A stretch of 64,000 bases of DNA from CBDUXT01 sp965371245. GTDB taxonomy: Bacteria > Planctomycetota > Phycisphaerae > UBA1845. The notes beneath the pieces are model-generated. The model ran no database searches, was not told the origin of the DNA, and saw nothing but the letters and a program-made list of their open reading frames with translations. Positions 52,607 through 61,590 of the stretch are shown in pieces. Where the stretch lies: positions 34,044 through 98,043 of the forward strand of contig CBDUXT010000006.1 in assembly GCA_965371245.1 (NCBI GenBank), given 5' to 3'. The position numbers were made by a program, and so were the translations under genes. Within the stretch, counting starts at the first letter, position 1. Every line of letters starts with the position of its first letter.

Positions 52607-52631
52607 AAAGATACACTTTCTCAATGGGCTC

Positions 52632-53183
52632 CTACGCGGTCGCCGGCTCGCCGGCGGCCACCAACGGAAAGTCAACGTCGGTTCCGGCTACGTGGTTGAA
52701 ATAGGTGCTGAAGATGGTTATCGCGGTGGCCGCGATGATCTCGTTGATTTCGCCGTCGCCGTACCCAGCCTCCCGAACGCCTTGCAGTTCCTCGTCCGTG
52801 ACCCAGCCCTGTTGCCGCACGAGTGCCAGGGCAAACTTCAGCGCGGCCTCGACCTTCGGGTCGCGGGCCGTCGCCCGCAGATTTCGCTTCATCTCCTCGG
52901 CCTCAAGCCCGAACTTCGCACCCAGCGCGGTGTGGGCCGCCGTGCAATACTCGCACGAGTTGGCGCTAGCGACGGTCAGCGCAATCTGCTCGCGCAGCGC
53001 CGCGCTGAGGCTTCCGCCGCCCAGGGCCTTACCGAACGCCAGGTAGGCTTCCAGCGCGGCCGGCGAGTGGGCCAGCGTCCGCATGAAGTTGGGCGTGACA
53101 CCCAGGGCCTTGTTCACGTTATCCAGCAAGGTCTTGGTCTTGCCGTCCGCTCCCGCGATTTCGATGGGGTTAATACGTGACAT
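52632..53183 (-). CDS. AhpD/carboxymuconolactone-decarboxylase-like protein
   Basis: A 183-residue all-helical protein with the active motif Cys77-Glu-Tyr-Cys80-x3-His84 (ANSCEYCTAAH), the redox pair of alkylhydroperoxidase-like AhpD proteins. Its start at 53183 follows AAGGAG; a longer reading from 53288 lacks support. It is the last gene of the tetR-SDR-SDR-ahpD unit, 117 bases after the second SDR. A peroxide or thiol-redox role is likely. Confidence 0.82.
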   Translation of the reverse strand: MSRINPIEIAGADGKTKTLLDNVNKALGVTPNFMRTLAHSPAALEAYLAFGKALGGGSLSAALREQIALTVASANSCEYCTAAHTALGAKFGLEAEEMKRNLRATARDPKVEAALKFALALVRQQGWVTDEELQGVREAGYGDGEINEIIAATAITIFSTYFNHVAGTDVDFPLVAAGEPATA

Positions 53184-53300
53184 CTTGAATCTCCTTGTCG
53201 TGGGACAAACCTTTGAAAAATCACCAAGGACACGGCCGTCCGTCCCCTGGTATAAGGTCAATACGGTGCCCGGACCGCCCGGACACACGGATCGATAGTG

Positions 53301-54068
53301 CTACTGATTCCGACCGGCCATGACGCCGCCATCGACGTTCCAGATCGCTCCGGTCACCCAGCTCGCCTTGTCGGAGAGCAGGTAGACGACGGTCGATGCT
53401 ACGTCGTTGGCGGACCCGATCCGTCCGATCGGGTGGAAGGCGTTGAAACCCTGTAGGGTGTCATGCACCGCGTCGGGCTCGATGAAGGCGTTGTAGATTG
53501 GCGTCTCCACCACGGCGGGTGCCACGGCGTTGACACGAATGCCCTGGTCGGCCAGCTCCATCGCCAAATGCTGGGTCAGCGAGTGCAGCCCGGCCTTGGC
53601 CATCGAATACGCCGACGACGGCGTGGCCTTGATCGCCTGGTGGCCCCACATGGAGCCGATATTGACGATCGCCCCGCCGCCCCCGGCAACCATGTTCCTC
53701 GCCACCTGTCGCGTAACGAAGAACGTGGCGCGGTTGATGGCCATGTAGGCGTCGTAGTCCTCGCCCTCGTGCTCGAGGAACGGCTTGGGCGAGAAAACAC
53801 CGGCCGCGTTGACGAGATACCGCAGGTCGGCCATCTCGTCGGCGACTCGCCGGATGAGTTCATCGACATCGTCGGTGTTGGCAAGGTCAGCGCGAAGTAC
53901 CTTGACCTTCGCGGGAGATCCCAACATTTCCCGAGCGCGGTCCAGTTTTTCCCGGCGGCGCCCCACGAGTGTTACCGAGGCCCCTTCCTCAAGGAGCAAC
54001 CGGGCCGTCTCCAACCCGATCCCGCTGCTGCCGCCGACGATCAGCGCCTGTTTTTCTGAGAAGCTCAT
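53301..54068 (-). CDS. SDR-family oxidoreductase (complete active site)
   Basis: A 255-residue short-chain dehydrogenase. The nucleotide-binding VGGSSGIG lies at residues 11-18, and the catalytic set is Ser139, Tyr154 and Lys158 (SAYSMAKAG). [14 protein letters not shown] and GAIWNVDGG follow. RRRREK-like basic residues after beta-2 (VGRRREK) suggest NADPH. AAAGGA precedes the ATG. Second SDR in the TetR-headed operon; the substrate is unknown. Confidence 0.88.
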   Translation of the reverse strand: MSFSEKQALIVGGSSGIGLETARLLLEEGASVTLVGRRREKLDRAREMLGSPAKVKVLRADLANTDDVDELIRRVADEMADLRYLVNAAGVFSPKPFLEHEGEDYDAYMAINRATFFVTRQVARNMVAGGGGAIVNIGSMWGHQAIKATPSSAYSMAKAGLHSLTQHLAMELADQGIRVNAVAPAVVETPIYNAFIEPDAVHDTLQGFNAFHPIGRIGSANDVASTVVYLLSDKASWVTGAIWNVDGGVMAGRNQ

Positions 54069-54132
54069 GTCGTATCCTTTCGATCGTTTAGGAACATCCG
54101 GTTACGAAGGCCTGCGCGGTCGCGCGCGGCCA

Positions 54133-54882
54133 CTACGCCCCACCCGCGTGGACGCCACCATCGACGGGGAGAACCACGCCGGTGACGAACGTGGCGTCGG
54201 CGAGGTATTGAACGGCCTCAACGATGTCCTTGACTTCACCGACGTGCCCCAGCGGCTGCATCCCGCTAAGCTCCTCGAACTGCTCGTCGGTTCGGCCATG
54301 GATCGGTGTCTTGATGATGCCCGGGGCGACCGCGTTGACGCGGACGTTGTCCGGAGCAAGCTCGATCGCCAGACTGGTGGTGAGCGCGTTGAGACCGCCC
54401 TTGGCCGTGATCGGCGCGCTGGACGGGATCGCACTCACGCCGCGCGACGCCAGCACGCTCGTGATGTTGACGATCGCCCCACCGCCTTGTGTGCGCATCT
54501 GCCGGACCGCTGCCTGCGTGATGAAATAGGCGCCTTTCACGTGCGTGCTGAAGAAGCCGTCGAGATCTTCCTCTGTGTAGTCGGTGAATGCCTTCGGGAA
54601 AAAGTGGCCGGCGTTGTTCACGAGCACGTCCACGCGACCGAAGCGCTCGACGGCCGTCTCCACCGCGCGTTGGCCGGTCTCTGCCTTGCTGATGTCACCC
54701 ACCACGACGGCCACGCGCTCCGGCGGTCCGATGCGCCTAGCCACCTCGTGCAGAACGCCCTCACGGCGCGCATTGAGGACAACATTCGCCCCCTGCCTGG
54801 CGTAGGCCTGCGCCAGGGCGAGCCCGATTCCGCTCGAAGCCCCGGTGATGATGACTGTCTTGTTGTCTACTTGCCTGCTCAT
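54133..54882 (-). CDS. SDR-fold protein lacking the catalytic tyrosine
   Basis: A 249-residue SDR with TGASSGIG (13-20), VNNAG (88-92) and the usual VNAVAPGIIKTPI. The catalytic YxxxK has become PxxxK: the sequence reads SSAPITAKGG with Pro157 where tyrosine is expected and Lys161 in place. The codon is CCG in this reading, with the frame intact. The start at 54882 follows GAGGAG. It may be a non-reductive SDR or use another acid. First structural gene after tetR; a copy of the shared operator lies 27 bases upstream. Confidence 0.85.
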   Translation of the reverse strand: MSRQVDNKTVIITGASSGIGLALAQAYARQGANVVLNARREGVLHEVARRIGPPERVAVVVGDISKAETGQRAVETAVERFGRVDVLVNNAGHFFPKAFTDYTEEDLDGFFSTHVKGAYFITQAAVRQMRTQGGGAIVNITSVLASRGVSAIPSSAPITAKGGLNALTTSLAIELAPDNVRVNAVAPGIIKTPIHGRTDEQFEELSGMQPLGHVGEVKDIVEAVQYLADATFVTGVVLPVDGGVHAGGA

Positions 54883-54908
54883 CGTTGTTCTCCTCGAAGT
54901 AAGATATC

Positions 54909-54925
54909 TTGACCAATCGTTCCAA
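54909..54925 (-). promoter_or_regulatory. Operator copy 2 of the TetR protein
   Basis: TGGAACGATTGGTCAAG on the minus strand, matching TGGAACGATCAGTCAAG at 55551-55567 in 15 of 17 bases. It lies between tetR and the first SDR gene. No clear -35/-10 pair was resolved here. Confidence 0.5.
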
Positions 54926-54943
54926 AAATACACAAAAACTCAC

Positions 54944-55531
54944 CTACGCGGCAATGGCCGCCATCGCCACCTCGATGACATCGTGACAAGGCTTCTTCCC
55001 GAGTTTTCCCTTACAAAGAACCACCAGTCCATGCATGGTGTTGACGAGGAACCGCGCCAACGCCCGGGTGTCCTTACGCGGGTTGATCTCGCCGGCTTCG
55101 GCGGCGCGGTCCAGGGTCCGCTCGAACGCCGCCACGATTGCCATCATCGCCGACCTCATCGCCTTGGCTACCTGCTCGTCGTGCGGCGCGATTTCCACGG
55201 TGACGTTTGTCAGAAGACAACCGCGACATCCTTTCGAACCGGCCGCCTCGACCAGCCGACAAAGCGTCGCCCGGATGTTCTCCAGCGGCGACCCGGGTGC
55301 GTCGAGCGTTTCAACGAGCGGGGCGGTGACGTCCCGCAGGTAGAGATCGATGGCGCCGAGGAAGAGCGTCCGTTTGTCGCCAAAGGTGTCGTACATACTC
55401 CCTCGGTTGATGCCCATGGCACCAAGCAGGTCGCTCACGCTGGCGGCCTCATAGCCCTTGCTCCAGAAGACCTCCATCGCCCGCTCCAGGGCGTCGCGCC
55501 GATCGAACTCTTTGGGTCGGCCAAGCTTCAT
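54944..55531 (-). CDS. TetR/AcrR-family repressor
   Basis: A 195-residue regulator. The N-terminal domain reads FDRRDALERAMEVFWSKGYEAASVSDLLGAMGINRGSMYDTFGDKRTLF, the classic TetR HTH. The C-terminal ligand domain contains Cys-rich SKGCRGCLLTNV, typical of the YxaF/NemR-like branch that senses reactive electrophiles. It heads an operon with two SDRs and an AhpD-like protein, consistent with a response to aldehydes, quinones or peroxides. The ATG coincides with the predicted transcription start, so the mRNA may be leaderless. Confidence 0.88.
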   Translation of the reverse strand: MKLGRPKEFDRRDALERAMEVFWSKGYEAASVSDLLGAMGINRGSMYDTFGDKRTLFLGAIDLYLRDVTAPLVETLDAPGSPLENIRATLCRLVEAAGSKGCRGCLLTNVTVEIAPHDEQVAKAMRSAMMAIVAAFERTLDRAAEAGEINPRKDTRALARFLVNTMHGLVVLCKGKLGKKPCHDVIEVAMAAIAA

Positions 55532-55537
55532 GCCCTG

Positions 55538-55567
55538 AGTATACGATATCTGGAACGATCAGTCAAG
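55538..55567 (-). promoter_or_regulatory. tetR promoter with overlapping operator copy 1
   Basis: On the minus strand: TTGACT (55566-55561), exact 17-base spacer, TATACT (55543-55538). The operator-like TGGAACGATCAGTCAAG (55551-55567, + strand reading) covers the -35 and spacer, so binding would block transcription. The expected start point falls on the A of the ATG at 55531. Confidence 0.7.
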
Positions 55568-55643
55568 AACATTCCAAAAGTTTTTTCCCTTTTCGTCCTG
55601 GTGCCTCCCTGGGCTCTTGGGCGAGGGCGAGCGGGAGCCCCGG

Positions 55644-56366
55644 CTATAGCGGTACGATCCGCAGGTGCAGTTTCCCGTCGGTGATGGTGATCGCCTCGAA
55701 CCGGAACGGGCGGCGTCCGTTGGACCAGATGAACCGGTTGCGCGTGTTCACGCCCTCGAACAGTTCGTCCACCGAGCCGATTCCTTCGAACACCGTCGCC
55801 GGCGGGTCACTCGCGGCGCGCTCCGCATGGCTTCGCGGTGTCGCCGGTTCGCTCAGCGGTGCAAGCAGCGTCCTGAGTAGCGCCCGCGGAATGGGGAGTG
55901 AGCCGCCCCGGGCACGTTTGAGGGCGACTCGAAGCGACTGACCGTCCGTCGAGACGGCCAGCGAAAGCGAAACATTCAGGATCGCGCGCCATCCGTTGAG
56001 CGAGGCGTGTGCGCCGATCAGAACGATGCCCGGTTCAAAACGAACCGCCGGTTCGATGAGCCCAGAAGGAAGCCGCCATTTCTCGTCGCCCCAGTCGGAA
56101 GGAAGCGCCGACAGCCACTCATTGACGGCGCGATCGGTCAGCACAAGATCGAACGTTCGCCCCTCAACGATACGATCGCTCACCATGTCGGCCGTGGTCA
56201 GAGCTTCGTTTCGTGCCCGCCGAAGATCGGCCTCACCGAGTTTGGGCGGACGATACCACGCCGGCCTGTGCTGGAAGGTCATCCACACCGCTGGAACCGC
56301 AAGGAGAACGGCCACAAGCATGACAGTGGCCACTCGGTCCACGATGCGTCGCAACTTCTGTCGCAT
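55644..56366 (-). CDS. Membrane-anchored hypothetical protein
   Basis: A 240-residue protein with one N-terminal membrane helix (VATVMLVAVLLAVPAVWMTF) and a periplasmic beta-rich domain. The domain includes RTFDLVLTDRAVNEWLSALPSDWG and HASLNGWRAILNVSLSLAVSTDGQ. It ends with ITITDGKLHLRIVPL. It looks like a lipid-binding-type (BPI/TULIP or LolA-like) domain, but no named family is recognised. The start at 56366 avoids 38 non-native residues. It is divergent from the following gene. Confidence 0.6.
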   Translation of the reverse strand: MRQKLRRIVDRVATVMLVAVLLAVPAVWMTFQHRPAWYRPPKLGEADLRRARNEALTTADMVSDRIVEGRTFDLVLTDRAVNEWLSALPSDWGDEKWRLPSGLIEPAVRFEPGIVLIGAHASLNGWRAILNVSLSLAVSTDGQSLRVALKRARGGSLPIPRALLRTLLAPLSEPATPRSHAERAASDPPATVFEGIGSVDELFEGVNTRNRFIWSNGRRPFRFEAITITDGKLHLRIVPL

Positions 56367-56626
56367 GCTGTTTGGTTCCCTGGTGTTGCGACACGGATCA
56401 ATGGATGGGTGCGACGGTCCGGCGCTCCAGGCCGGGTCTTCGGACGAACGACATGGCGGCGCTGCGCTTGGCCATGGCACCCATCATTTCACGCGGGTCG
56501 GACCACCAGTCCGACGCGCGGGTATTCACCGTACGTCGTTTGACCCATCGGCCTCCACCAACGTACAATCACCAGCCCGCACGCGATAGGGGCTGTTCGC
56601 AAGGATACCAATCGGAGGTTGCCGCC

Positions 56627-57445
56627 GTGTTCACCCGCACGACGGGCGTTCTCATTGTACCCATGTGGCTTGCGTCGATGGGGTGGTTGTTCACCCACGA
56701 CGTCTGGCCCGGTTGGACCGCGCTGGATCCCCCGCGAATCCGTGCCTCCGCTTGGTCTGAGGACCACGAGAACGTTCAGTACTCTCTGTACAGCGACGGC
56801 CAGCCCATCGGGTCGATCTGGACCAGCTATTCCGTGAGCGAGGACTCCGTCCAGGGGCGCGACGTGGTCTGGCTCGACCGCCTCCCGATTCCCGTGGTCC
56901 CCTTGCGCGTGACCATCGACTCGGTGTTTACGCCCGACGGTTTGCTCGACGAGTTCACCGCCCGTCTTGAAAGTGACGCCGGTGAGTTCAAGCTCCACGG
57001 TGAGCGATTCCACGCGGACTTTTCGTTCACCCTCGAAAGCGACCCGCTCAAAGATGTGATGTCCTTCAAGGTTCCGCTGGCCGATGGCGGCATCATCGCC
57101 GGAGCGTTCAGTCCGTTTTCCCGATTCAGCGATCTGAAGGTCGGCCGGCGGTGGCGCATGCAGGTGTTCAACCCGCTGGCCGTCCTGACCGGATTCGGAG
57201 ACCGTTTTGTCTCAACCTTGGTCGAGGTGACCGGCGAGGAGATCATCTCCACGCCGAGCGGGTCGTGCCGATGTTTCGTGATCGAGTCGCAAAACGGCAA
57301 GGCCTGGGTCGATCGGCGCGGCGCCGTGCAGGTCCAGGAGCTGGTCCTCCCCGTCGGCGGGACGATCCGCATTGTACGCCAGCGTGGCTTCGACGAGGCG
57401 CTCCGCGCCTCCCGGCGCGACGTACGCTTCAAGAACGGAAGATGA
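56627..57445 (+). CDS. Secreted hypothetical protein upstream of an ABC exporter
   Basis: Starts at GTG with GGAGG eight bases upstream, giving 272 residues. An N-terminal hydrophobic segment (VLIVPMWLASMGWLF) leads to a beta-rich body: NVQYSLYSDGQPIGSIWTSYSV, HADFSFTLESD, VGRRWRMQVFNPLAVLTG and GSCRCFVIESQNGKAWVDRRGAVQVQEL. The pattern resembles periplasmic beta-barrel proteins of the DUF3108/DUF6134 type. It ends 7 bases before the ABC ATPase start, suggesting co-transcription. Confidence 0.6.
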   Translation: MFTRTTGVLIVPMWLASMGWLFTHDVWPGWTALDPPRIRASAWSEDHENVQYSLYSDGQPIGSIWTSYSVSEDSVQGRDVVWLDRLPIPVVPLRVTIDSVFTPDGLLDEFTARLESDAGEFKLHGERFHADFSFTLESDPLKDVMSFKVPLADGGIIAGAFSPFSRFSDLKVGRRWRMQVFNPLAVLTGFGDRFVSTLVEVTGEEIISTPSGSCRCFVIESQNGKAWVDRRGAVQVQELVLPVGGTIRIVRQRGFDEALRASRRDVRFKNGR

Positions 57446-57452
57446 CGCGACC

Positions 57453-58205
57453 GTGACCCTCGACCCAGACGCACACGCCATCATCTTGACCAACGTCCGC
57501 AAGAGCTTCGGGCGCCTGGTGGCCGTTCGCGATTTGTCACTGACGATTCCACGCGGCGAACTTTTCGCCTTCCTGGGACCCAACGGTGCCGGCAAGACCA
57601 CGACCATAAAAATGATCGTCGGGCTGCTCCGGCCGGATCAGGGCACCGTCGGCGTTTGCGGCCACGAGATCGGCTCCAACGGGCTGGCCGCCAAAGCGCG
57701 GCTCGCCTACGTGCCTGACCAGCCTTTCCTCTACGAAAAACTGACCGGCCGCGAATTCCTCCATTTTGTGGCCGAGATGTACGGGCTTTCCGCCCAGCGG
57801 GGCAGGGAGCGACTCGACGCACTGACCGGCCGACTCGACATCGGGGAGTTTCTCGATCAACTCACCGAAGGCTACAGCCACGGGATGAAACAGAAGGTCG
57901 TGCTCGCGGCGGCCCTTTTGCATGACCCCACCGTCTTGGTGATCGACGAGCCGATGGTCGGGCTCGACCCGCGGGCGATCCGCACCGTGAAGGACCTCTT
58001 CTTCGAGCACACCCGCCGCGGCGGGGCGGTTTTCATGAGCACGCACACGCTCGACATCGCCGAGGCGGTGGCCGATCGCATCGGCATTATCCACCACGGA
58101 GAGCTGATCGCCGTGGGAACCCTTGATGAACTTCGCGCCGAAGCCCGTCGCCAACACTCGCTCGAGGAGATCTTCCTGCAATTGACGGAGTCGGCCGGTG
58201 AGTGA
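57453..58205 (+). CDS. ABC-2 exporter, ATP-binding protein
   Basis: A 250-residue ATPase starting at GTG (57453). Walker A GPNGAGKTT (about 42-50), Q-loop in YVPDQPFLYEKLTG, degenerate signature YSHGMKQK in place of LSGGQ, Walker B VLVIDEPMVGLDP and switch His in STHTLDIAE. It overlaps its permease gene by eight bases. The degenerate signature is common in planctomycete exporters of this class. Substrate unknown. Confidence 0.87.
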   Translation: MTLDPDAHAIILTNVRKSFGRLVAVRDLSLTIPRGELFAFLGPNGAGKTTTIKMIVGLLRPDQGTVGVCGHEIGSNGLAAKARLAYVPDQPFLYEKLTGREFLHFVAEMYGLSAQRGRERLDALTGRLDIGEFLDQLTEGYSHGMKQKVVLAAALLHDPTVLVIDEPMVGLDPRAIRTVKDLFFEHTRRGGAVFMSTHTLDIAEAVADRIGIIHHGELIAVGTLDELRAEARRQHSLEEIFLQLTESAGE

Positions 58206-59907
58206 CGTCGGCGTGACGCACTCGACGAGGCTGGGCCTGCTCTTTCGCGTGAAGGCGCGGTCAGTGTGGAACCGGGTCCGCCAGGCGGTGGACGAGGCGC
58301 CGGTCCGGCTCAGTGCCGCCCTGGTCCTGATCGGGGTCATCTGGCTCGGGTTGTATTGGTTGTTCCGTCTGGTGTTCGAACAGTTTCAACGAACCCCGTT
58401 GGAAGCGACCATCGCCGTTCCGCTGGTCTTCAACTTCTTCTTTATCGCCATGCTCGTGTTGCTGACGTTCTCCAACGCGATCATTGCGTACGAGTCGTTG
58501 TTTGCCAAGACGGAATCGTCCTACCTTCTCACCTCGCCCCTTACGACACTCGACGTAGTCACCCTCAAATACTTCGAGGGGCTCATCATGGCGAGCTGGT
58601 CGCTCATTCTCCTGGGCCTGCCACTCATGATCGCACTGGCGGAGATGGCCGAGAAGATGACGAGGCTGGATAGCCCGGGGATCTTCTACGTGATTTTCCT
58701 TTCGTTCTTCCTGGCGTTTATTCCGATCCCCGCGTCGTTGGGGCTGCTTCTTGCGTGGGCGGCGGCCCGGTTCTTCCCGCGGCATGCGATTCGTTGGGTC
58801 GCCGTGGCTGCGGGGACCGGCGTGGCGTACTCTGTGGTCTGGGGGTTGCATACGCTTCGGCTGGGCGATTCGGCCGCCGAAGTGTGGCTGCGCTCTTTTC
58901 TGGCGCGGATGAGTTTCGTCGAGTCGGCGTTCCTTCCCAACAACTGGGTGGCCGCCGGCATCGACCATGCCATACACAATCAACTTTCCGAGTCGCTCTT
59001 GTATCTGGGCGTGACGATCGCCAACGCGCTGTTCTTCAGTTGGGCGGCGGTCCGGATCGTCGCCCGCCACTTCGACGTCGCCCACGACCGGGCCGTCGCC
59101 GGACGCGCCCAGGGACTGCGTGGGGCCGCACAGGCCTCCGGCGGCTTCGCCGGGATGGTGTTTTTCTATCTGCCGTTGCCGCTTCGACTCGTCGCGGCGA
59201 AGGATCTCAGGACGTTCTTCCGCGACCCACTTCAATGGAGCCAGCTTGCGATTCTCTTCGGGCTCATGGCGCTCTATCTGACCAACATGCCCACGCTTCG
59301 GCTTCGATTCAGCGGCTCGAGCTGGTTTCTGATCATCCCCTTTTTGAACCTATGCGCGGTAAGCCTGATTCTGGCGACCTTCACCTGTCGATTCGTCTTT
59401 CCGCTGGTGTCCTTGGAGGGGCACCAACTCTGGCTGATCGGGCTGTTGCCCATTCGTCGTGGCCACATCCTGCTGGCCAAGTTCGCCTTTGCCATGACGG
59501 TGACACTGATCGTGGCACTGGGTTCCATGGGGCTGGCCACCATCATGCTCGAACTCGACCTCGTGTGGGCGAGCATCCACCTCGTGGTCACCGTGGCGAT
59601 TTGCTTCGGTTTGTGCGGCTTTTCGGTCGGCATCGGCGCTCGACTCCCCATGTTCGATCAAACCAACGTGGCCCGAATCGCCAACGGGCTTGGTGGGACG
59701 ACGAACCTCCTGGCCTCCATCGCCCTTGTGGCCGTCGTGCTTTCCGGCGTGGGTGCGGCCACCTGGCGGGTACGCGACGCCCGGATCGACGCCCTACCGG
59801 ATGCGGTATCGCTTGGGCTGTGCGGCGGTGCGGCGCTTCTGGGTGTCGGAGCCGGCGTCACAGCCATGTGGATCGGTGCCAGGCACTTCAACCGCGTCGA
59901 AGTGTAG
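58198..59907 (+). CDS. ABC-2 exporter, large permease
   Basis: A 569-residue protein starting at GTG within the end of the ATPase gene. It has about twelve membrane helices, twice the usual ABC-2 number, consistent with a fused pair (putative helices at 35-65, 75-100, 110-150, 165-195 and in the second half at 360-570). AVRIVARHFDVAHDRAVAGRAQGLRGA is a cytoplasmic linker in the middle. A single polypeptide would serve as the whole membrane domain. Function unknown, probably exporter of lipids or peptides. Confidence 0.8.
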   Translation: MSDVGVTHSTRLGLLFRVKARSVWNRVRQAVDEAPVRLSAALVLIGVIWLGLYWLFRLVFEQFQRTPLEATIAVPLVFNFFFIAMLVLLTFSNAIIAYESLFAKTESSYLLTSPLTTLDVVTLKYFEGLIMASWSLILLGLPLMIALAEMAEKMTRLDSPGIFYVIFLSFFLAFIPIPASLGLLLAWAAARFFPRHAIRWVAVAAGTGVAYSVVWGLHTLRLGDSAAEVWLRSFLARMSFVESAFLPNNWVAAGIDHAIHNQLSESLLYLGVTIANALFFSWAAVRIVARHFDVAHDRAVAGRAQGLRGAAQASGGFAGMVFFYLPLPLRLVAAKDLRTFFRDPLQWSQLAILFGLMALYLTNMPTLRLRFSGSSWFLIIPFLNLCAVSLILATFTCRFVFPLVSLEGHQLWLIGLLPIRRGHILLAKFAFAMTVTLIVALGSMGLATIMLELDLVWASIHLVVTVAICFGLCGFSVGIGARLPMFDQTNVARIANGLGGTTNLLASIALVAVVLSGVGAATWRVRDARIDALPDAVSLGLCGGAALLGVGAGVTAMWIGARHFNRVEV

Positions 59908-60054
59908 GGCGACTTCCTTCCCGCGTTCATCCATCCGGCCTGCCCGATAAGATCGCCCGCCGCCCTCTTGCTCGCCCACGCCGCCTCGGGGGAACGGTTC
60001 GGACGCGCCCGACGCCGGTCCTAGCGCTATGATCCTGCGGAAGGAAGGGAGCAG

Positions 60055-60441
60055 ATGCGTCCGACGTCACCCCATGAGCACGGCGACAATCGCACGGCAC
60101 CGCTGCACGACACGGTCACGCTGTTCACACCGCCGATCAGCACGCGCGACATCTTCGAGCAACTCATCGCCGATGAACTCCGCGCCGGACGACTGACCGC
60201 AAGCCGTCGCAAGCGTATCGTAGGCTACGCGACCGGCATGGGGCTGTCCGCGGTGCAGGCCGGTCGACTCATCACCGCTTGCCGTGACGAGGCCCTTGCC
60301 GGCGACGACGAGGTGGCACGACATCACGCCCTCCGCCTGGTCGATCCGCCCGCCGACGGCCTGTCGAAGCGCGCACGCCTCAGTTGGTTTCTCGCAGCCG
60401 TCATCGCCTTGGACCTGGTAGTCGTCTTCCTGCTCGGCTAG
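60055..60441 (+). CDS. Tail-anchored hypothetical protein
   Basis: A 128-residue protein. The soluble part (STRDIFEQLIADELRAGRLTASRRKRIVGYATGMGLSAVQAGRLI) is helical and basic. The C-terminus is a single membrane helix (WFLAAVIALDLVVVFLLG) with no tail, a tail-anchor. GGAAGGGAG precedes the ATG. No known family; monocistronic with a terminator just downstream. Confidence 0.65.
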   Translation: MRPTSPHEHGDNRTAPLHDTVTLFTPPISTRDIFEQLIADELRAGRLTASRRKRIVGYATGMGLSAVQAGRLITACRDEALAGDDEVARHHALRLVDPPADGLSKRARLSWFLAAVIALDLVVVFLLG

Positions 60442-60456
60442 CGCAGCCCTTTTTTT
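60436..60456 (+). terminator. Weak rho-independent terminator
   Basis: GGCT (60436) and AGCC (60445) form a 4-base stem with a 5-base loop, followed by C and seven T. The stem overlaps the stop codon of the tail-anchored protein gene. Confidence 0.45.
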
Positions 60457-60487
60457 CCGAGCCGTGGGCTTCAGCCTGCGCGGACGC
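60457..60487. repeat. REP palindrome, family A (copy 4, diverged)
   Basis: CCGAGCCGTGGGCTTCAGCC followed by TGCGCGGACG; matches the other copies except for two changes in the stem. Confidence 0.65.
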
Positions 60488-60640
60488 CGGATCGTCATGA
60501 GTGCTTGATCCCTCCGCGACAAGCGTGGGCTGACACTCGCACGTGGGCTGCCCCGTGCCTTTAGCCGGGGAAGGACGCGAATCAGAGGACCATTCGAATC
60601 CCCCACCTCTAAGAGGGTGTATAAGAAGGATCATGGCGAA

Positions 60641-60665
60641 CCGAGCCGCGACCGTGAGGGAGCGG
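60641..60665. repeat. Dispersed repeat, family B (copy 3)
   Basis: CCGAGCCGCGACCGTGAGGG followed by AGCGG. The 25 bases before it (ATAAGAAGGATCATGGCGAA) also resemble those before the copy at 39618, so the repeat unit is longer than the core. Confidence 0.65.
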
Positions 60666-60705
60666 ATGGTTCGAATCATGCCGACCTTCCTGGCAACCGC
60701 GCCAC

Positions 60706-60892
60706 CGGTGCATGACCGAATCGGCGGGCCGTTTTCAGAGCACAGGGCGCGAGCCCTGTGACCGGTCTGATATCGTTAGAAGCCCTGCGCTTGTTCGCAT
60801 CGTGTCCGTGGGCTTGCGCCCACGGCTCTGACGCAGCGTGGCGCAGTCAAGATGCCTCTGCACGTCCCGCCAAAACTGTCACGCATCCACCG
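60706..60892. mobile_element. MITE-like element, inverted copy
   Basis: Ends CGGTGCATGAC (60706-60716) and GTCACGCATCCACCG (60878-60892), an imperfect terminal inverted repeat. The interior is the reverse complement of the 39309-39490 element, with the same two hairpins (GGGCGCGAGCCC and CCGTGGGCTTGCGCCCACGG). Confidence 0.6.
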
Positions 60893-60950
60893 CACCACTG
60901 CCTCGGCGCGGCGAGTTGACGACCCGCGTCGTGATCGTATGATTTGGGCC

Positions 60951-61565
60951 ATGTCGCTACGCCGGAAACAAGTGCTTGGCATGTGCCTGTCCGTCATCGT
61001 CATGTCGGGGTGCCTTGCCCCGCGGCGAACCGATTATGTCTCCTCCCAACCGCTGTCGATCGCCGACCCCTCCGCGCAGGCCGACCAACTCTGGGAGGCA
61101 ACGCTGGAGACACTTCGCCAAAGCCGGTTCCCGCTTGATCGCGTGGACCGCCGCGCGGGTGTGATCACGACCATGCCGGTCAACTCGCAGCATTTCTTCG
61201 AGGCCTGGCGACACGACGTCGATACGCGTGAGGATTTCTGGGAGGCGACGTTGAACCCACTACGCCGACGGGTCGAGGTAACCCTCGCGCGTGACGAAAC
61301 CGGATGGACCGCGCTGTCGGTGGCGGTCCACAAGCAGCGACGCTCGGCGCCCGACCGGCAGATCAACAGCACTGGGGCCGCCTATCAATACTTCGACGGC
61401 TCCCTGCCCACGACCGCCGGCGAGATGAAGGTGCCCGCGGATTCCGGCGGTTGGCACGACATCGGCCGCGATGGCGCCATGGAGGAATACCTGTTGCGTG
61501 CCATTACCGATCGGGCCGGACTCGTACCCCGTTTCACAAGTCATACGACTTTGTCTCGTCCCTGA
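60951..61565 (+). CDS. Hypothetical lipoprotein
   Basis: A 204-residue protein with a lipoprotein signal (VLGMCLSVIVMSGC). The body contains QADQLWEATLETLRQSRFPLDRVDRRAGVITTMP and WHDIGRDGAMEEYLLRAITDR. This is typical of planctomycete outer-membrane-associated proteins; no named family. An in-frame ATG at 60939 is an alternative start. A REP element begins right at its stop. Confidence 0.6.
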   Translation: MSLRRKQVLGMCLSVIVMSGCLAPRRTDYVSSQPLSIADPSAQADQLWEATLETLRQSRFPLDRVDRRAGVITTMPVNSQHFFEAWRHDVDTREDFWEATLNPLRRRVEVTLARDETGWTALSVAVHKQRRSAPDRQINSTGAAYQYFDGSLPTTAGEMKVPADSGGWHDIGRDGAMEEYLLRAITDRAGLVPRFTSHTTLSRP

Positions 61566-61590
61566 GCCGCGGGCTTTAGCCCGCGCGGAC
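61561..61590. repeat. REP palindrome, family A (copy 5)
   Basis: CCTGAGCCGCGGGCTTTAGC followed by CCGCGCGGAC, directly overlapping the stop of the lipoprotein gene. Confidence 0.7.

Larger units (their letters stand above)
60442..60950. other. Repeat-rich gap
   Basis: No gene. Holds REP family A (60457-60487), a degenerate family D relative (60541-60615), family B (60641-60665) and the inverted MITE-like element (60706-60892). Confidence 0.6.
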
